Shown here piece by piece: positions 33,497-44,726 of a DNA stretch of 64,000 bases. The notes beneath the pieces are model-generated. The model saw only the letters and a program-made list of their open reading frames with translations, had not been told where the DNA came from and ran no database searches. Position 1 is the first letter of the stretch, and the number at the start of each line of letters is the position of its first letter. This DNA is from Flabesymbios commensalis (Eukaryota > Annelida > Polychaeta > Terebellida > Flabelligeridae): positions 80,348,649-80,412,648 of the forward strand of contig OZ024912.1 in the NCBI GenBank assembly GCA_964017125.1, given 5' to 3'. The position numbers and the translations under genes were made by a program.

Positions 33497-34285
33497 ATGG
33501 CCGACGAAAACAAAGAAACGACGTCAAAACGAGAATACGGAGAGGTTGACTCCTCCCCGGGCATGACTCCACCCAGCAAACTCATCCAAGCCGATCCCGA
33601 GACCAAAGCATTTACTTACAGCTTTCTAGGAACTCTCGGCGTCGACAGAGTAGTGGATGCCTTGAAAAAAATCCTGCTGCAACCAATGATAGACATAACC
33701 AAGGAAAAAGATGAAAAGATCAAGTCGCTTACCGAAAATGTTGAGACGCTCAAGACAAAAGTGAAGGCTATACAGAGCGACGCTAGCCGCCTGACAAATG
33801 GACAGGACGAACTGGAGCAGTATGGGCGCCGAAACTCCATCAGGATCTGGACTGACGAGCCAGAGAAGCAAGGTGAGGATACAGACAGTATTGTATTGGA
33901 TTATGCTAAAAAGGCTGGTGTCACTATATCATCTTCTGATATCAGCCGATCCCACCGTGTAGGCCGTCCCCCCATCCCTAAACAGAACAATCAGAAGAAA
34001 CCACGTCCAATAATAGTGAAGTTTACATCCTATAACACACGTCAGAAGGTTTATGAATCCAGGAAAAAGGTCGATGGCACATATGTTAGTGAAGATCTCA
34101 CAAAACTACGGAGTAATCTACTATACCAAGCCAGACAGGAGCGAAAAAACGCACGATTTTTACACTGTTGGACAAATGATGGTCGAATCAAGATTCGTCT
34201 GCCCAGCAAAGTAGTACATACCGTCACAACACAGGACGACCTTGATCAGCTGATCGCTGATGTCCCTGCACCTGGTCACGACTGA
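33497..34285 (+). CDS. LINE ORF1 protein (L1-type nucleic-acid chaperone)
   Basis: ORF1p binds the element's RNA and assists retrotransposition. The frame is open from ATG 33485 (MSTKMADENK...) or 33497; I prefer 33497 because its context, aagATGg, is the better initiation site. About 262 residues. A coiled coil (KEKDEKIKSLTENVETLKTK, near residues 75-105) leads into LEQYGRRNSIRIW (start of an RRM-like domain), then DISRSHRVGRP, RPIIVKFTSYNTRQKVYESR and VSEDLTKLRSNLLYQARQER. It ends with a WTNDGRIKIRLP strand near the C-terminus. This is the Transposase_22 layout. The last 50 bp are repeated downstream (34380-34545). Confidence 0.88.
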   Translation: MADENKETTSKREYGEVDSSPGMTPPSKLIQADPETKAFTYSFLGTLGVDRVVDALKKILLQPMIDITKEKDEKIKSLTENVETLKTKVKAIQSDASRLTNGQDELEQYGRRNSIRIWTDEPEKQGEDTDSIVLDYAKKAGVTISSSDISRSHRVGRPPIPKQNNQKKPRPIIVKFTSYNTRQKVYESRKKVDGTYVSEDLTKLRSNLLYQARQERKNARFLHCWTNDGRIKIRLPSKVVHTVTTQDDLDQLIADVPAPGHD

Positions 34286-34545
34286 ACAGGTTTGGTAACA
34301 ACAGTTGTACACACCTAACCGATGTAAACATTCCTCTCAGCTGCCAGTATTGAACACTTAATGTGCTTGCTGTCAGCATGTGTCACAACCCATGACAACA
34401 CTGATCAGCTGATCGCTGATGTCCCTGCACCTGGTCAAGACTGAACAGGTTTGAACATAAGTTTTTACTGTATACGTTCAACCAATGTAAACATTTCTTC
34501 CCACTGCCCGAATCACCAAAAATGAACCTTCAGATGTGCTTGCTA
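34221..34545 (+). repeat. Tandem duplication, about 159 bp, at the ORF1 end
   Basis: tgatcagctgatcgctgatg + tccctgcacctggtc occurs at 34243 and 34402. Following words (gatgtaaacatt.., 'atgtgcttgct') repeat at the same offset. The second copy lies in the inter-ORF region. Confidence 0.85.
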
Positions 34546-35108
34546 TCCACATACCGCCAAATACTCACAGTGAACACACCGTACATACATTATTATATCG
34601 CACGCACACTAATTCAATTATAAACAAACTGAGCCTGTTTGTAAGTATATTAATGCATGTCAACCAGGAAAATGTGTGTTGGACTATTTCACTGTAATAT
34701 ATTATGATACCATACATTCGCACAGACACATACATGAATAATAGATTAATTTAATCCTCATTGTAAATATAATGTCAACCTGAATATCTGTACAGTCTAA
34801 TATCTCTGTATGTTTATTTGTAAATTATTAGATGTCAAACAAACATGTTACAAACATAACTCAAGCATCAACTTATATATCAGCCACCAATTTAAAATGA
34901 TGTAATGCCAATATTGGATGAAATGCATTCGTGCAATGTTTACTATTTCATATTTTTCAATATTCACATTTTTATGTTTTTATATTATCATAACATTTTA
35001 TGTATTTTTCTGACTATAGATGACATGGTTTTGTGCGGGCTGTACAGGTTGGTGTGTCGGGGAGGCGGGATCGTGGCGCTCCCTCTGTGATGTGGTCAGT
35101 GTGCTCCA

Positions 35109-38100
35109 ATGTCAATTGATATAGCTTTGTACAGGGCAAGAATTGGTTTATTTGGCAGGTATAGAATTACCAAATTTAAGGTGTCTCAACTTTTATTTTC
35201 ACATGAGCTGAAAGTTTTAGGTTTTATTATCATAGTTATAATGTTACTAGTATTATTACGCTGTGGTGATATAGAATTAAACCCGGGTCCTAAAGTGTCG
35301 AACCTTTCACTTTGGAGCTCCAATGTACGTGGTTTAAACTCATTAATGATCGATTGTATTTTGGCAGATGTTGCAAGTAAATTTGATATTCTATGTATTT
35401 GTAAACTTTTCTAAACCTGACTAGCACAGTCGATTTAAATATACCTGGTTACTTACCAATAATTAGAAAAGATAGAGCAGGCCATGGGGGAGGAATAGCT
35501 TTATATGTAGCAAATTCTTGTGCTGTCAAAAGATTAATTCATTTTGAGCTTCCCGAACTTGAATCTCTCTGGGCTGAAGTCAAAACTCTGTGTCTGTTAT
35601 CGGCCACCTAATAATAATACTCAATTTTGGGAAGACTTACAGGAATCCATAGATGATGTAAAGCAGGCTGGCTATGAAACAATAATTATAGCAGGGGACC
35701 TAAATGCCGACCCAAATACTCTTAAGACACAATGGAACAAATTGCAATATCTTTGTGGATCTAACTATTTAAAAACATGTATTAGCGAGGTAACGCGTTT
35801 AACAGCCACGTCAGCTACCACACTCGATCAAATTGTAATTTCGAAAAACCTACCAATCTGTAATATATCTATTTCCCCCCCTTTGGGTAACAGCGATCAT
35901 AACCAAATATCTGCCGAAATACCTTTAATAAGAGTACATAGACGATCCACGTACAACCGTCTTATTTGGCAGTACGACAAAGCCGACTGGGAAGGTTTAA
36001 ACCTCGCACTGAGTACTTTTAATTGGGATTTATGTTTTACAGATACTGACATTGATAATTGCACTTTTAAATGGACAGAAACTTTTATAAATCTTGCGCG
36101 TACGTTTATTCCAAACAAAATAATTTCTATTAGACCGTGGGATAACCCTTGGTATACCACAGAACTCCGCCGTCTACGCAGAAGGCGCGACCGCCTTTAC
36201 AAAAAGGCCAAGCGTACTGCCACTTTCACTGCTTGGGAATTATACCGTCAGGCCAGAAACTTATATGTAAAAGAAATTAAACAGGCCAAACTAAACTATG
36301 AACAGCGTCAAATTGACAAAATAAATAACTTTGCACCAGGGTCTTCAAGATCATGGTGGCAAACTGTTAAAGTATTTTATAAAAGTAAAAGTAAACATTC
36401 TTCCATTCCATCAGTTCAACTGCCCAACGGTAATGTTACAAACGACCCTTTTCTCAAAGCTACGATGTTTAATAGTTTTTTTATAAGTAATTCTAATCTA
36501 GACACTACTAACGCCACTCTCCCTCCAATACATTACGAGACAGAATCTCGATTAAACAGCATTAAATGCTGTGAACTAGAAATTTGTGATATATTAAAAT
36601 CTCTTGACCCTAACAAAGCCAGTGGGGCAGACGGGATAAGCCCCAGAATGTTAAAATATACTGCTTCCTCTATCTACCCTTCTCTCACACGCCTTTTTAA
36701 TATTTCTCTAGAGCAAAAAATATATCCGTCTGTTTGGAAGAACGCAAACGTAACTCCTCTTTATAAAAAAGGTGACGCTTCCCTACTTAACAACTACCGA
36801 CCAATATCAATTCTTAGTGCAGTAAGCAAAGTTATGGAAAAGGCTATTTTCAAACACACTTTTAATTTTATCAGAGATAATAATCTATTACATACCTTAC
36901 AGTCCGGTTTTATGCCTGGTCATAGCACCACCCATCAGCTCGTCCACCTATATCATGTTTTCTCTCAAGCTTTAGACAATAAACAAAAAGGAAGGCTAGT
37001 ATTCGGTGATATTTCGAAAGCTTTTGATCGAGTGTGGCATGCTGGCGTTATACATAAACTGAATAATTTTGGTATAACCGGTGAACTTAATTCCTGGTTT
37101 TCAAGCTATCTTTCTGAACGTAAACAGAGGGTAGTACTTGACGGGTTTACTTCATCTTACGGCGGCTTGCAAGCCGGCGTACCCCAAGGGTCGGTTCTAG
37201 GTCCTCTGCTATTTTTAATTTTTATTAATGATATCAAATACAGTTTAGAGTCAACTTTGAGTTTATATGCAGATGACAGCCTTTTCTGTAAGTTTTCTAA
37301 CAATATTCATACCTGTAACTTGGCGTTAAACGGAGATTTGTGTCGCATTGACTCCTGGTCTAAACAATGGCAGGTTATGTTTAGCACAGAAAAAACTTGT
37401 GACATGGTTCTCTCTTTAAGGCCAAGTTCCGACCCCCCAAATCCTTTAACATTTTCAGGTAGCCACCTGAAGTCCGTCTCCACACACAAACATCTCGGTG
37501 TCACTTTCAGCAGCGATTTAAATGGAATATCCATGTAAATGATATATGTATTCGTGCTGAACAAAGAATATGCAATATGTACTCATTATCCTTTAAATTA
37601 AATAGAAAAACCTTAGAGACTTTATACTTCAGTTTCATCAGACCCATCCTGGAATACGCCGATGTACTTTTAACAAATTTAACTGAAAATGATTCTCTTA
37701 AAATAGAAAAAGTTCAAAAACGGGCAGGTAAAATTGTTTCTGGTGCTATTAAAGGTACCTCATATGATGTAATAATTAACGAACTCGGGTGGGAACCATT
37801 GAATGTTCGACGTAACCGCAGACAATTACTATTCTTTTCCGATATTGTTCATAAGCATACACCATCCTATCTTTGTGACGACTTGCCTCCTTCCGTACAA
37901 ACCAGGACTGACAATCGCTATCAATTGAGAAATAATGCCAATTTAACCAACTACAGGCCCAGAACAGAAACATTCCGTAATTCATTTTTCCCTTTTACCC
38001 TGAATACCTGGAACACTACCGATGAAGCAATCAGATTAATCGACGATCATAATATACTTTTATCTAAAATAAAACATCCAATCCCTAAAAAAACCCACAT

Positions 38101-38439
38101 TTCTATAAATTCTCAAGAAAAGTCAATATAATAATGTCTAGATTAAGAATGAACTGCAGTGAATTAAAATATCACCTGTATATCAATCATGTATCAGAAA
38201 CTCCTAATTGTTTATGTGGATGTATAGAAACGCCTCAACATTACTTTTTAGAATGTCCATTATATTTAACTCACAGAGACATTTTACTTGCATATTTTCG
38301 AAATACTGAAGCTCCCTTGTCTTTAAAAAATATTCTTTATTGTGACATTCAAGAAAATATGACCAAAACTTTAATTGCTGCAGTTGAACAATATATATGT
38401 GAAACACAACGGTTTTCTATACTAAGTTTATGTGAGTGA
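35109..38439 (+). pseudogene. LINE ORF2: 2A motif, AP endonuclease, reverse transcriptase, zinc knuckle
   Basis: ATG 35109. Residues 1-60 hold a hydrophobic run (VLGFIIIVIMLLVLL) and the 2A motif, then the endonuclease starts (SNVRGLNS, GHGGGIALYV, AGDLNAD, GNSDHNQISAEI). The RT runs from about 36730 to 37300: NYRPISILSAVSKVMEK, QSGFMPGHST, VFGDISKAFDRVWH, AGVPQGSVLGPLLFLIFIND, and YADDS as catalytic centre. The C-terminal part (37577-38131) has RPILEYADVL and LGWEPLNVRR, and 38134-38439 has CSELKYHL..CLCGCIETPQHYFLECPLY, the CCHC-like knuckle. Frame changes lie near 35400, 35580, 37520 and 38130. The first and third look like one lost A in an A-run, and the second is also beside AAAA. All catalytic blocks are otherwise present. 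Confidence 0.88.
35265..35291 (+). other. 2A-type ribosome-skipping motif GDIELNPGP
   Basis: Codons 53-61 of ORF2 read G-D-I-E-L-N-P-G-P, matching the consensus D-x-E-x-N-P-G|P exactly, with skipping expected between G and P (35288/35289). A hydrophobic stretch and LLRC precede it, as in other LINE-borne 2A sequences. It would release a 60-residue leader from the endonuclease-RT protein. Confidence 0.85.
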
Positions 38440-38589
38440 CACTGTATAAATGTTTTTCAGTTTTCTGCCTTGCCATGCTGTATTCACACCGATGTAACAT
38501 AATTAAACATTTTGTTGTGCAACAAATGCACTAACAATTTATTTGGTAATGACAATCCATTGTCTTGCTGTGCTTATAATATTTTCTTA

Positions 38590-39342
38590 TTATTTAGACA
38601 GCAGCATGTCTGGTATCTCGGTCTGCAGCCCGCTGCAACATGGTGTTGCTGGACATGGTGCAAGCATATTCATTTTCTAGTTGCATTTTAGTACGTTACA
38701 CTCTTATATTATGTTGTTCATATGACAGCATCATGTCTAGTATCTGGGTCTGCAGCGTGCTGCAATCATCGGGGTGGTGGATATGCAGGCATACATTTGA
38801 CTATTTTCGAGTTGCTCTTGCATGGATACCACCTCAGTCTGCAGCCTGCTGCAGCACCGGGACGCTGGCCATGATGCTAGTGTAATTTCATGTCCGAGCT
38901 GCTCCCTAAAAGTTATCATATTTTACGCTGCGTTGTGTATATGCCAGCAGCGTGTATTCCAAGTGTTTTTTGATATATACCTTTACCTTATACTTAACAT
39001 TGTTCATATGACAGCATCTTGTCTACTACCTGCGTATGCAACCTATCGCAATGCTCAGTTAATGGACTCGCTGCTGTCATATTTAAGTTCTAAACGCCAC
39101 ATTGTCTTCAGCGAACCAGTTATAACTGTTTCATACTATCACAGTACATTTTTTCTTGCCCTGACTTCCACTTAAATGGATCTACACTGACTTTAATCAC
39201 AAGACGGAGCGCTGCGCCCCCTCCACCCCCGCACCAACTACAGCAGCCTGCACGAAACCAGTCATCATGTCACCACTCAGCGAACGAAACCTCGTATTAC
39301 TATTTTGTATATGTTTCAATTGCTTAATAAAATATGTTTATA
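38590..39342 (+). repeat. LINE 3' UTR with diverged internal repeats
   Basis: The word series gacagcatcatgtctagtat + ctgggtctgcagc + gctgcaa recurs about four times (near 38600, 38725, 38830, 39010). Confidence 0.7.
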
Positions 39343-39353
39343 CAAAAAAAAAA

Positions 39354-39372
39354 AAATATATTGTATTTTTTG
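39354..39372 (+). repeat. LINE target-site duplication, 3' copy
   Basis: AAATATATTGTATTTTTTG directly after the poly(A). Confidence 0.9.
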
Positions 39373-39719
39373 TATAAAAATGGACAGATAGGTGTTAAGA
39401 ATTATCTTTATTGTTATAAATATTTAAATTGTTTAGTTAATAGTACAATTATTATTTAACAGCGCATTATCTAGTATAGTTTATAATATATATGTATGCT
39501 GACAAATATATGTTCTCACAGGTATAAGACAACATTGAAAAGGTGATCAAATATTACCATCTACTGACTGATCAATTGATATCATGTTAATATTTTTGTG
39601 AGGTACTTTTTGTAATGTATTTCTTTATCAATGAAATAACTAGCAAAAACTTGTATCGTGATATAAACACATATCTATTTGTACTTGCTTATTAACTTTC
39701 ATATCAAATATTCAATTCA

Positions 39720-39926
39720 GTGAAACATAAAGCTTCATACAAGTGTAACGTGTGGAAAACACGTACATCGTTTCTGAAGAAACATGAACGGACTCATCCT
39801 GGTGTCAAGCTTTTTAAATGTGAGGAACGAACTTATTCTTGTGTCAAGCCTTTTAAATATGAGGAACGAACTCATTTTAGTGTTAAACCTTTTAAATGTG
39901 ATGAATGTAATAAACAATTCACATAA
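39720..39926 (+). pseudogene. Collapsed zinc-finger fragment of a different subfamily
   Basis: SYKCNVWKTRTSFLKKHERT + HPGVKLFKC, then two shortened linker-like repeats (EERTxxxVKPFK) and CDECNKQFT before a stop. The linker HPGVKPFKC differs from the HTGDKPYVC linkers of the three genes described above. Cysteine pairs are partly lost (CNVW), so no finger is whole. Probably a decayed gene shortened by recombination between fingers. Confidence 0.6.
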
Positions 39927-40131
39927 AAATAGAGTCTAAATGAACATGAACGGATTCACAATGGCATGTGTGTCATATGTTTACTTCAATCACACACATT
40001 TTACAATATACTAAATATGCACAGTGTCTCAGTGCCTGCACAACGTTACACTTACTATTGATTATATTATATGTTATTTATCTTGACCTGGTCAACACAA
40101 AGTGGGGACGGTGCATGATCAATATTGCCGC

Positions 40132-40194
40132 GCAAAGCTAAAAGGCAGTATCTGCTTACTTCACAAGTAAGCAGATACTGCCTTTTGGCTTTGC
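40132..40194. repeat. Near-perfect 30-bp hairpin
   Basis: gcaaagctaaaaggcagtat + ctgcttactt pairs with its complement around a cac loop, with one mismatch. Flanking atgatcaat / atcaataatg extend the inverted symmetry. Confidence 0.85.
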
Positions 40195-40224
40195 AGAGAA
40201 GAGTACTATCAATAATGACCAGAA

Positions 40225-40325
40225 AGCCAGCACGGGACATCCACCCAATGTTATTTTAATGCTGGCCCATCGTCTGTGACCTTGACCCGGCAATAAACCT
40301 ACATCGCCAGTTGACAGGTAACGTG
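40225..40325. repeat. Diverged hairpin-family copy
   Basis: 'cacccaatgttattttaatg', 'ctggcccatcgtctgtgacc', 'cccggcaataaacctacatcg'. Confidence 0.5.
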
Positions 40326-40654
40326 TTACCTGATAAATAATCAGAACTGTAGACTAAACACAACCAAGACTCGGGTGCAGTTCAAAAAAATATTGTTTTG
40401 TTTCCCGAGCTAATAAGTGTACATTTTATAGGGCACCGGAGTAAATAATGAGTATCATTTACCGATATTAGTGTCATTTAGAGCTTTGTTTAGGCCTCCT
40501 CTTGGGTGCGTCACTTGTAGAATTCAGAACAACTGGCTAAATATAATATTGAGGTATTATAATTGCTAGAGCAATTATTCGCAAATGATGATTGCGTGTA
40601 GAATCCTGACATGATTTAACAATATCCATGGACGTGTTTTCTTTCGGGGGTTAG
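40326..40654. other. Unassigned spacer before the satellite block
   Basis: No recognisable feature. Confidence 0.3.
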
Positions 40655-41978
40655 AGGGTCAGTATCAGAATCACGGATCCACATGTCGCTTTTCTCGGGA
40701 ATAGAGAGTGCCTTCACTGTGTCAGAATCACGGATCCACATGTCGCTCTGAGGATTAGAGGGTGCCTCCACAGTGTCAGAATCACGGATCCACATGTCGC
40801 CCTTCTGGGGGATAGAGGGTGTCTTCACAGTGGCAGAATCACAGATCCACATGTCGCTCTGAGGATTAGAGGGTGCCTCCACAGTGGCAGAATCACGGAT
40901 CCACATGTCGCTCTTCTGGGGACTGAAGGGTGCCTCCACAGAATCACGGATCCACATGTCGCTCTGAGGAATAGAGGGTGCCTTCACGGTGTCAGAATCA
41001 CTGATCCACATGTCGCTCTGGGGATTAGAGGGTGCCCTCACAGTGTCAGAATCACTGATCCACATGTCGCTCTTCTGGGGATTAGAGGGTGCCTCCACGG
41101 TGTCAGAATCACTGATCCACATGTCGCTCTTCTGGGGATTAGAGGGTGCCTTCACAGTGTCAGAATCACTGATCGATATGTCGCTCTGGGGATTGCAGGG
41201 TGCCTCCACAGTGTCAGAATCACTGATCCACATGTCGCTCTGGGGATTGTAGGGTGCCTTCACAGTGGCAGAATCACAGATCCACATGTCGCTCTTCTGG
41301 GGATTAGAGGGTGCCTTCACAGTGTCAGAATCACAGATCCACACGTCGCTCTGGGGATTAGAGGGTGCCTTCACAGTGGCAGAATCACAGATCCACACGT
41401 CGCTCTGGGGATTACAGGGTGCCTCCACGGTGTCAGAATCACAGATCTACATGTCGCTCTGGGGATTAGAGGGTGCCTTCACAGTGTCAGAATCACAGAT
41501 CCACACGTCGCTCCGGGGATTACAGGGTGCCTCCACGGTGTCAGAATCACAGATCTACATGTCGCTCTGGGGATTAGAGGGTGCCTTAACATTGTCAGAA
41601 TCATGGATCCACATATCGCTCTTCTGGGGATTGGAGGGTGCCTTCACAGTGTCAGAATCACAGATCCACATGTCGCTCTTGGGATTGTAGGGTGCCTTCA
41701 CAGTGGCAGAATCACAGATCCACATGTCGCTCTGGGGATTAGAGGGTGCCTCCACAGTGTCAGAATCACAGATCCACATGTCGCTCTTGGGATTGTAGGG
41801 TGCCTTTACAGTGGCAGAATCACAGATCCACATGTCGCTCTGGGGATTAGAGGGTGCCTTCACAGTGTCAGTATCACGGATCCACATGTAGCTTTTCTGG
41901 GGGATAGAGGGTGTCTTCACAGTTTCAGAATCAAGGATCTTAATGTTGCTCTGGGGATTAGACGGTGCCTCCAAAGTC
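40655..41978 (+). repeat. 54/57-bp minisatellite, left arm, about 24 copies
   Basis: Unit gtcagaatcacagatccaca + tgtcgctctggggattagag + ggtgccttcacagt. Some units carry a 3-bp insertion (ctcttctgggg) giving 57 bp. All lengths are multiples of three, so frames stay open on both strands. Confidence 0.95.
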
Positions 41979-42051
41979 AAAATTACAATGGGTGTGTTCA
42001 ATTTCCATGTAGATTGTTATGGTAAACAGAGCTGCGCGGCAACACCATGAT

Positions 42052-43004
42052 ACCGTGAATACCCATTGTGGCCAATGCTGGGCTGATGTAATGCGTGAAT
42101 GCCTATTGTGGCCCAATACTGGGCTGATGTCAGGTGTAATGCGTTAATGCGTGAATACCCATTGTGGCCCAATGCTGGGCTGATGTCTGATGTAATGTGT
42201 GAATACCCATTGTGGCCCAATGCTGGGCTGATGTCTGGTGTAATGCGTGAATACCCATTGTCGCCAATGCTGGGCTGATGTCTGGTGTAATGCGTGAATA
42301 CCCATTGTGGCCCAATGCTGGGCTGATGTCTGGTGTAATGCGTGAATACCCATTGTCGCCAATGCTGGGCTGATGTCTGGTGTAATGCGTGAATACCCAT
42401 TGTGGCCCAATGCTGGGCTGATGTCTGGTGTAATGCGTGAATACCCATTGTGGCCCAATGCTGGGCTGATGTCTGGTGTAATGCGTGAATACCCATTGTG
42501 GCCCAATGCTGGGCTGATGTCTGGTGTAATGCGTGAATACCCATTGTGGCCCAATGCTGGGCTGATGTCTGTTGTAATGTGTGAATACCCATTGTCGCCA
42601 ATGCTGGGCTGATGTCTGGTGTAATGCGTGAATACCCATTGTGGCCCAATGCTGGGCTGATGTCTGGTGTAATGCGTGAATACCCATTGTGGCCCAATGC
42701 TGGGCTGATGTCTGGTGTAATGCGTGAATACCCATTGTGGCCCAATGCTGGGCTGATGTCTGGTGTAATGCGTGAATACCCATTGTGGCCCAATGCTGGG
42801 CTGATGTCTGGTGTAATGCGTGAATACCCATTGTGGCCCAATGCTGGGCTGATGTCTGGTGTAATGCGTGAATACCCATTGTGGCCCAATGCTGGGCTGA
42901 TGTCTGGTGTAATGCGTGAATACCCATTGTGGCCCAATGCTGGGCTGATGTCTGTTGTAATGTGTGAATACCCCATTGTGGACCAATGCTGGGCTGATGC
43001 ATTG
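42052..43004 (+). repeat. 48-bp minisatellite, block B (left arm), about 20 copies
   Basis: Same unit and orientation as 26552-27031. Several units in the left half read cattgtcgccaatgc (3 bp shorter), alternating with cattgtggcccaatgc units. Confidence 0.95.
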
Positions 43005-43021
43005 TATTATACAAAACTGTA

Positions 43022-43129
43022 CCCAGAAAACACGACACAATAACCCAATGCTGGGCTAATGTTGGCGCAGTGTCGTAGACGGTGGGCCAACTAAAAACCG
43101 AGCATTGGGCCAATTCTCGTGTTTGCTGG
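43022..43129. mobile_element. Hairpin element, block B copy
   Basis: cccagaaaacacgacac ... 'ttctcgtgtttgctgg'. Same position relative to the array as the copy at 27052. Confidence 0.75.
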
Positions 43130-43256
43130 GGTGATAACATGAATGCCCATTGTAGCCCAATGCTGGGCTGACATCTTGTGTAATACAACACTGTGATACC
43201 TCGAAAAGCTATTGTGGCCCAATGCTGGGTTCATGTCACATTTGTTGTACAACACA

Positions 43257-43282
43257 GGGGGGGGGGGGGGGTATATAAGATA
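43257..43282 (+). other. G-run followed by TATATAAG
   Basis: About 14 G then tatataagatattttg, as at 27275. It could be a TATA-like site or only part of the repeat block. Confidence 0.5.
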
Positions 43283-43732
43283 TTTTGACAGCAGATATGA
43301 CCCTTTGTCAGCAGATGCGATCCTTTGTCAGCAGATACGTCCCTTTGTCAACAGATACGACCCTTTGTCAGCAGATACGACCCTTTATCAGCAGATACGT
43401 CCCTTTGTCAGCAGATACGAGCCTTTGTCGGCAGATACGACCCTTTGTCAGCAGATACGTCATTTTGTCAGCAGATACGATCCTTTGTCAGCAGATACGA
43501 CCCTTTGTCAGCAGATACAACCCTTTGTCAGCAGATACGATCCTTTGTCAGCAGATACGATCCTTTTTCAGCAGATACGACCCTTTGTCAGCAGATACGA
43601 CCCTTTGTCAGCAGATGCGATCCTTTGTCAGCAGATACGACCATTTGTCAGCAGATACGACCCTTTGTCAGCAGATACGACCCTTTGTCAGCAGATACGA
43701 CCCGTTGTCAGTAGATACGATCATTTGTAAAC
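43283..43732 (+). repeat. 20-bp minisatellite, left arm, about 22 copies
   Basis: Unit ccctttgtcagcagatacga with single-base variants. The mirrored array is at 47004-47552. Confidence 0.95.
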
Positions 43733-43769
43733 AAATCATTCCATCTTGTTTAAATGGCTAATTAAAGTA

Positions 43770-44195
43770 AGCAATCTTTAAATAATACGACAGAATTGGA
43801 AATACGCATATGAACATATGCCACTATTTGAATGGCAATAAATATAATCAATGACGAACCGTCTGACATCATATATTAAATCAAGGTCGTCCACGATAAA
43901 CTAAGAATTTATACATCTATTGTGTGTGCAATGATTGCTATAGAGTAGTGAAATTCCTATTTGTCTCCACACATACATACTCCATGGTGGAATCAACAGC
44001 ATAATCCAATGTCAAAACCACTTCTTGACAAATAACTTCAGTACAATTCATTGGTTACGTTCCTTGTTTGTTCGCTCTGGTAACATACATGTCTGTAAGC
44101 AAACTATCTTTAAATATTGAAACAACAAACTCTTTAAATATTGGACAGAAACAAAATATTATTTTTACGTAGCTCCATCAAAGAAATAGATAGTT
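43770..44195 (+). repeat. Duplicated flank, matches 28555-29245
   Basis: 'atttgaatggcaataaatat' + 'aatcaatgacgaaccgtctg', 'gtccacgataaacta', 'attcctatttgtctccacac', 'ttgaaacaacaaactc'. Confidence 0.8.
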
Positions 44196-44726
44196 CATAA
44201 CTTTTGATTATTATACAGACATGAATGACAAAATAGAAGGGCTCAGAAAATCAGATTTACACGCTTGTAATGGTATTGATTAAATACACAGTATTCATAA
44301 ATGGATTATTTATCTGATGATAAATACGGCAGTAAACGTTGACATATCTTGCCTTCCAATTGAGTGCAACACGTAAACTAATTTTGTATTTGATGATATA
44401 TTTACAGGTTCATTAGCAATCTATCACAGACACATTGTAGATGATTTATGAATAAAGTCATCCAAAATGAGGAACATTTACTTTATCTTTTCATTATTTA
44501 GATGTCAAAAAGGTGGGTCAATAATATATTGTGTATAATCGAGGTAAAGTCGTTTATCACCTGTCTAAAATATTATTGTTATCAGAGTCGATCTTGGATA
44601 GTCGTAAATTCTACTGTTCAAAATGTCACATACAGCTCTCTCAAACGCTTAACATTTATATACCCACATGCTCACAATGATACTACGATAATTGTTTTAA
44701 TATATTGTTGCTTTTTGTTCAAACAG

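Larger units (their letters stand above)
33277..39353 (+). mobile_element. Near full-length APE-type LINE (6.1 kb)
   Basis: Complete layout: 5' UTR (33277-33496), ORF1, an inter-ORF region, ORF2 (endonuclease-RT-zinc knuckle), a 3' UTR with about 130-bp internal repeats, and a poly(A) of about 13 at 39343-39356. It lies between perfect 19-bp target duplications. ORF1 is open. ORF2 has four frame breaks and no isolated stop codons, and at least three of the breaks are at A-runs. Together with the intact duplication this points to a recent insertion. Clade: CR1/Jockey-like by motifs; a tree is needed. Confidence 0.9.

Noticed and set aside
40616-42025. Long frames in the 54/57-bp array (270 codons on the minus strand)
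   Set aside because: Same cause; overlapping frames on both strands and simple unit echoes (SDTVKAPSNPQ).
44472-44520. Possible 11-bp coding micro-exon (ATGTCAAAAAG) before the fucosyltransferase exon
   Set aside because: A splice acceptor and a GTGGGT donor are present, but joining it to 44727 gives the wrong phase; it may be untranslated or chance.
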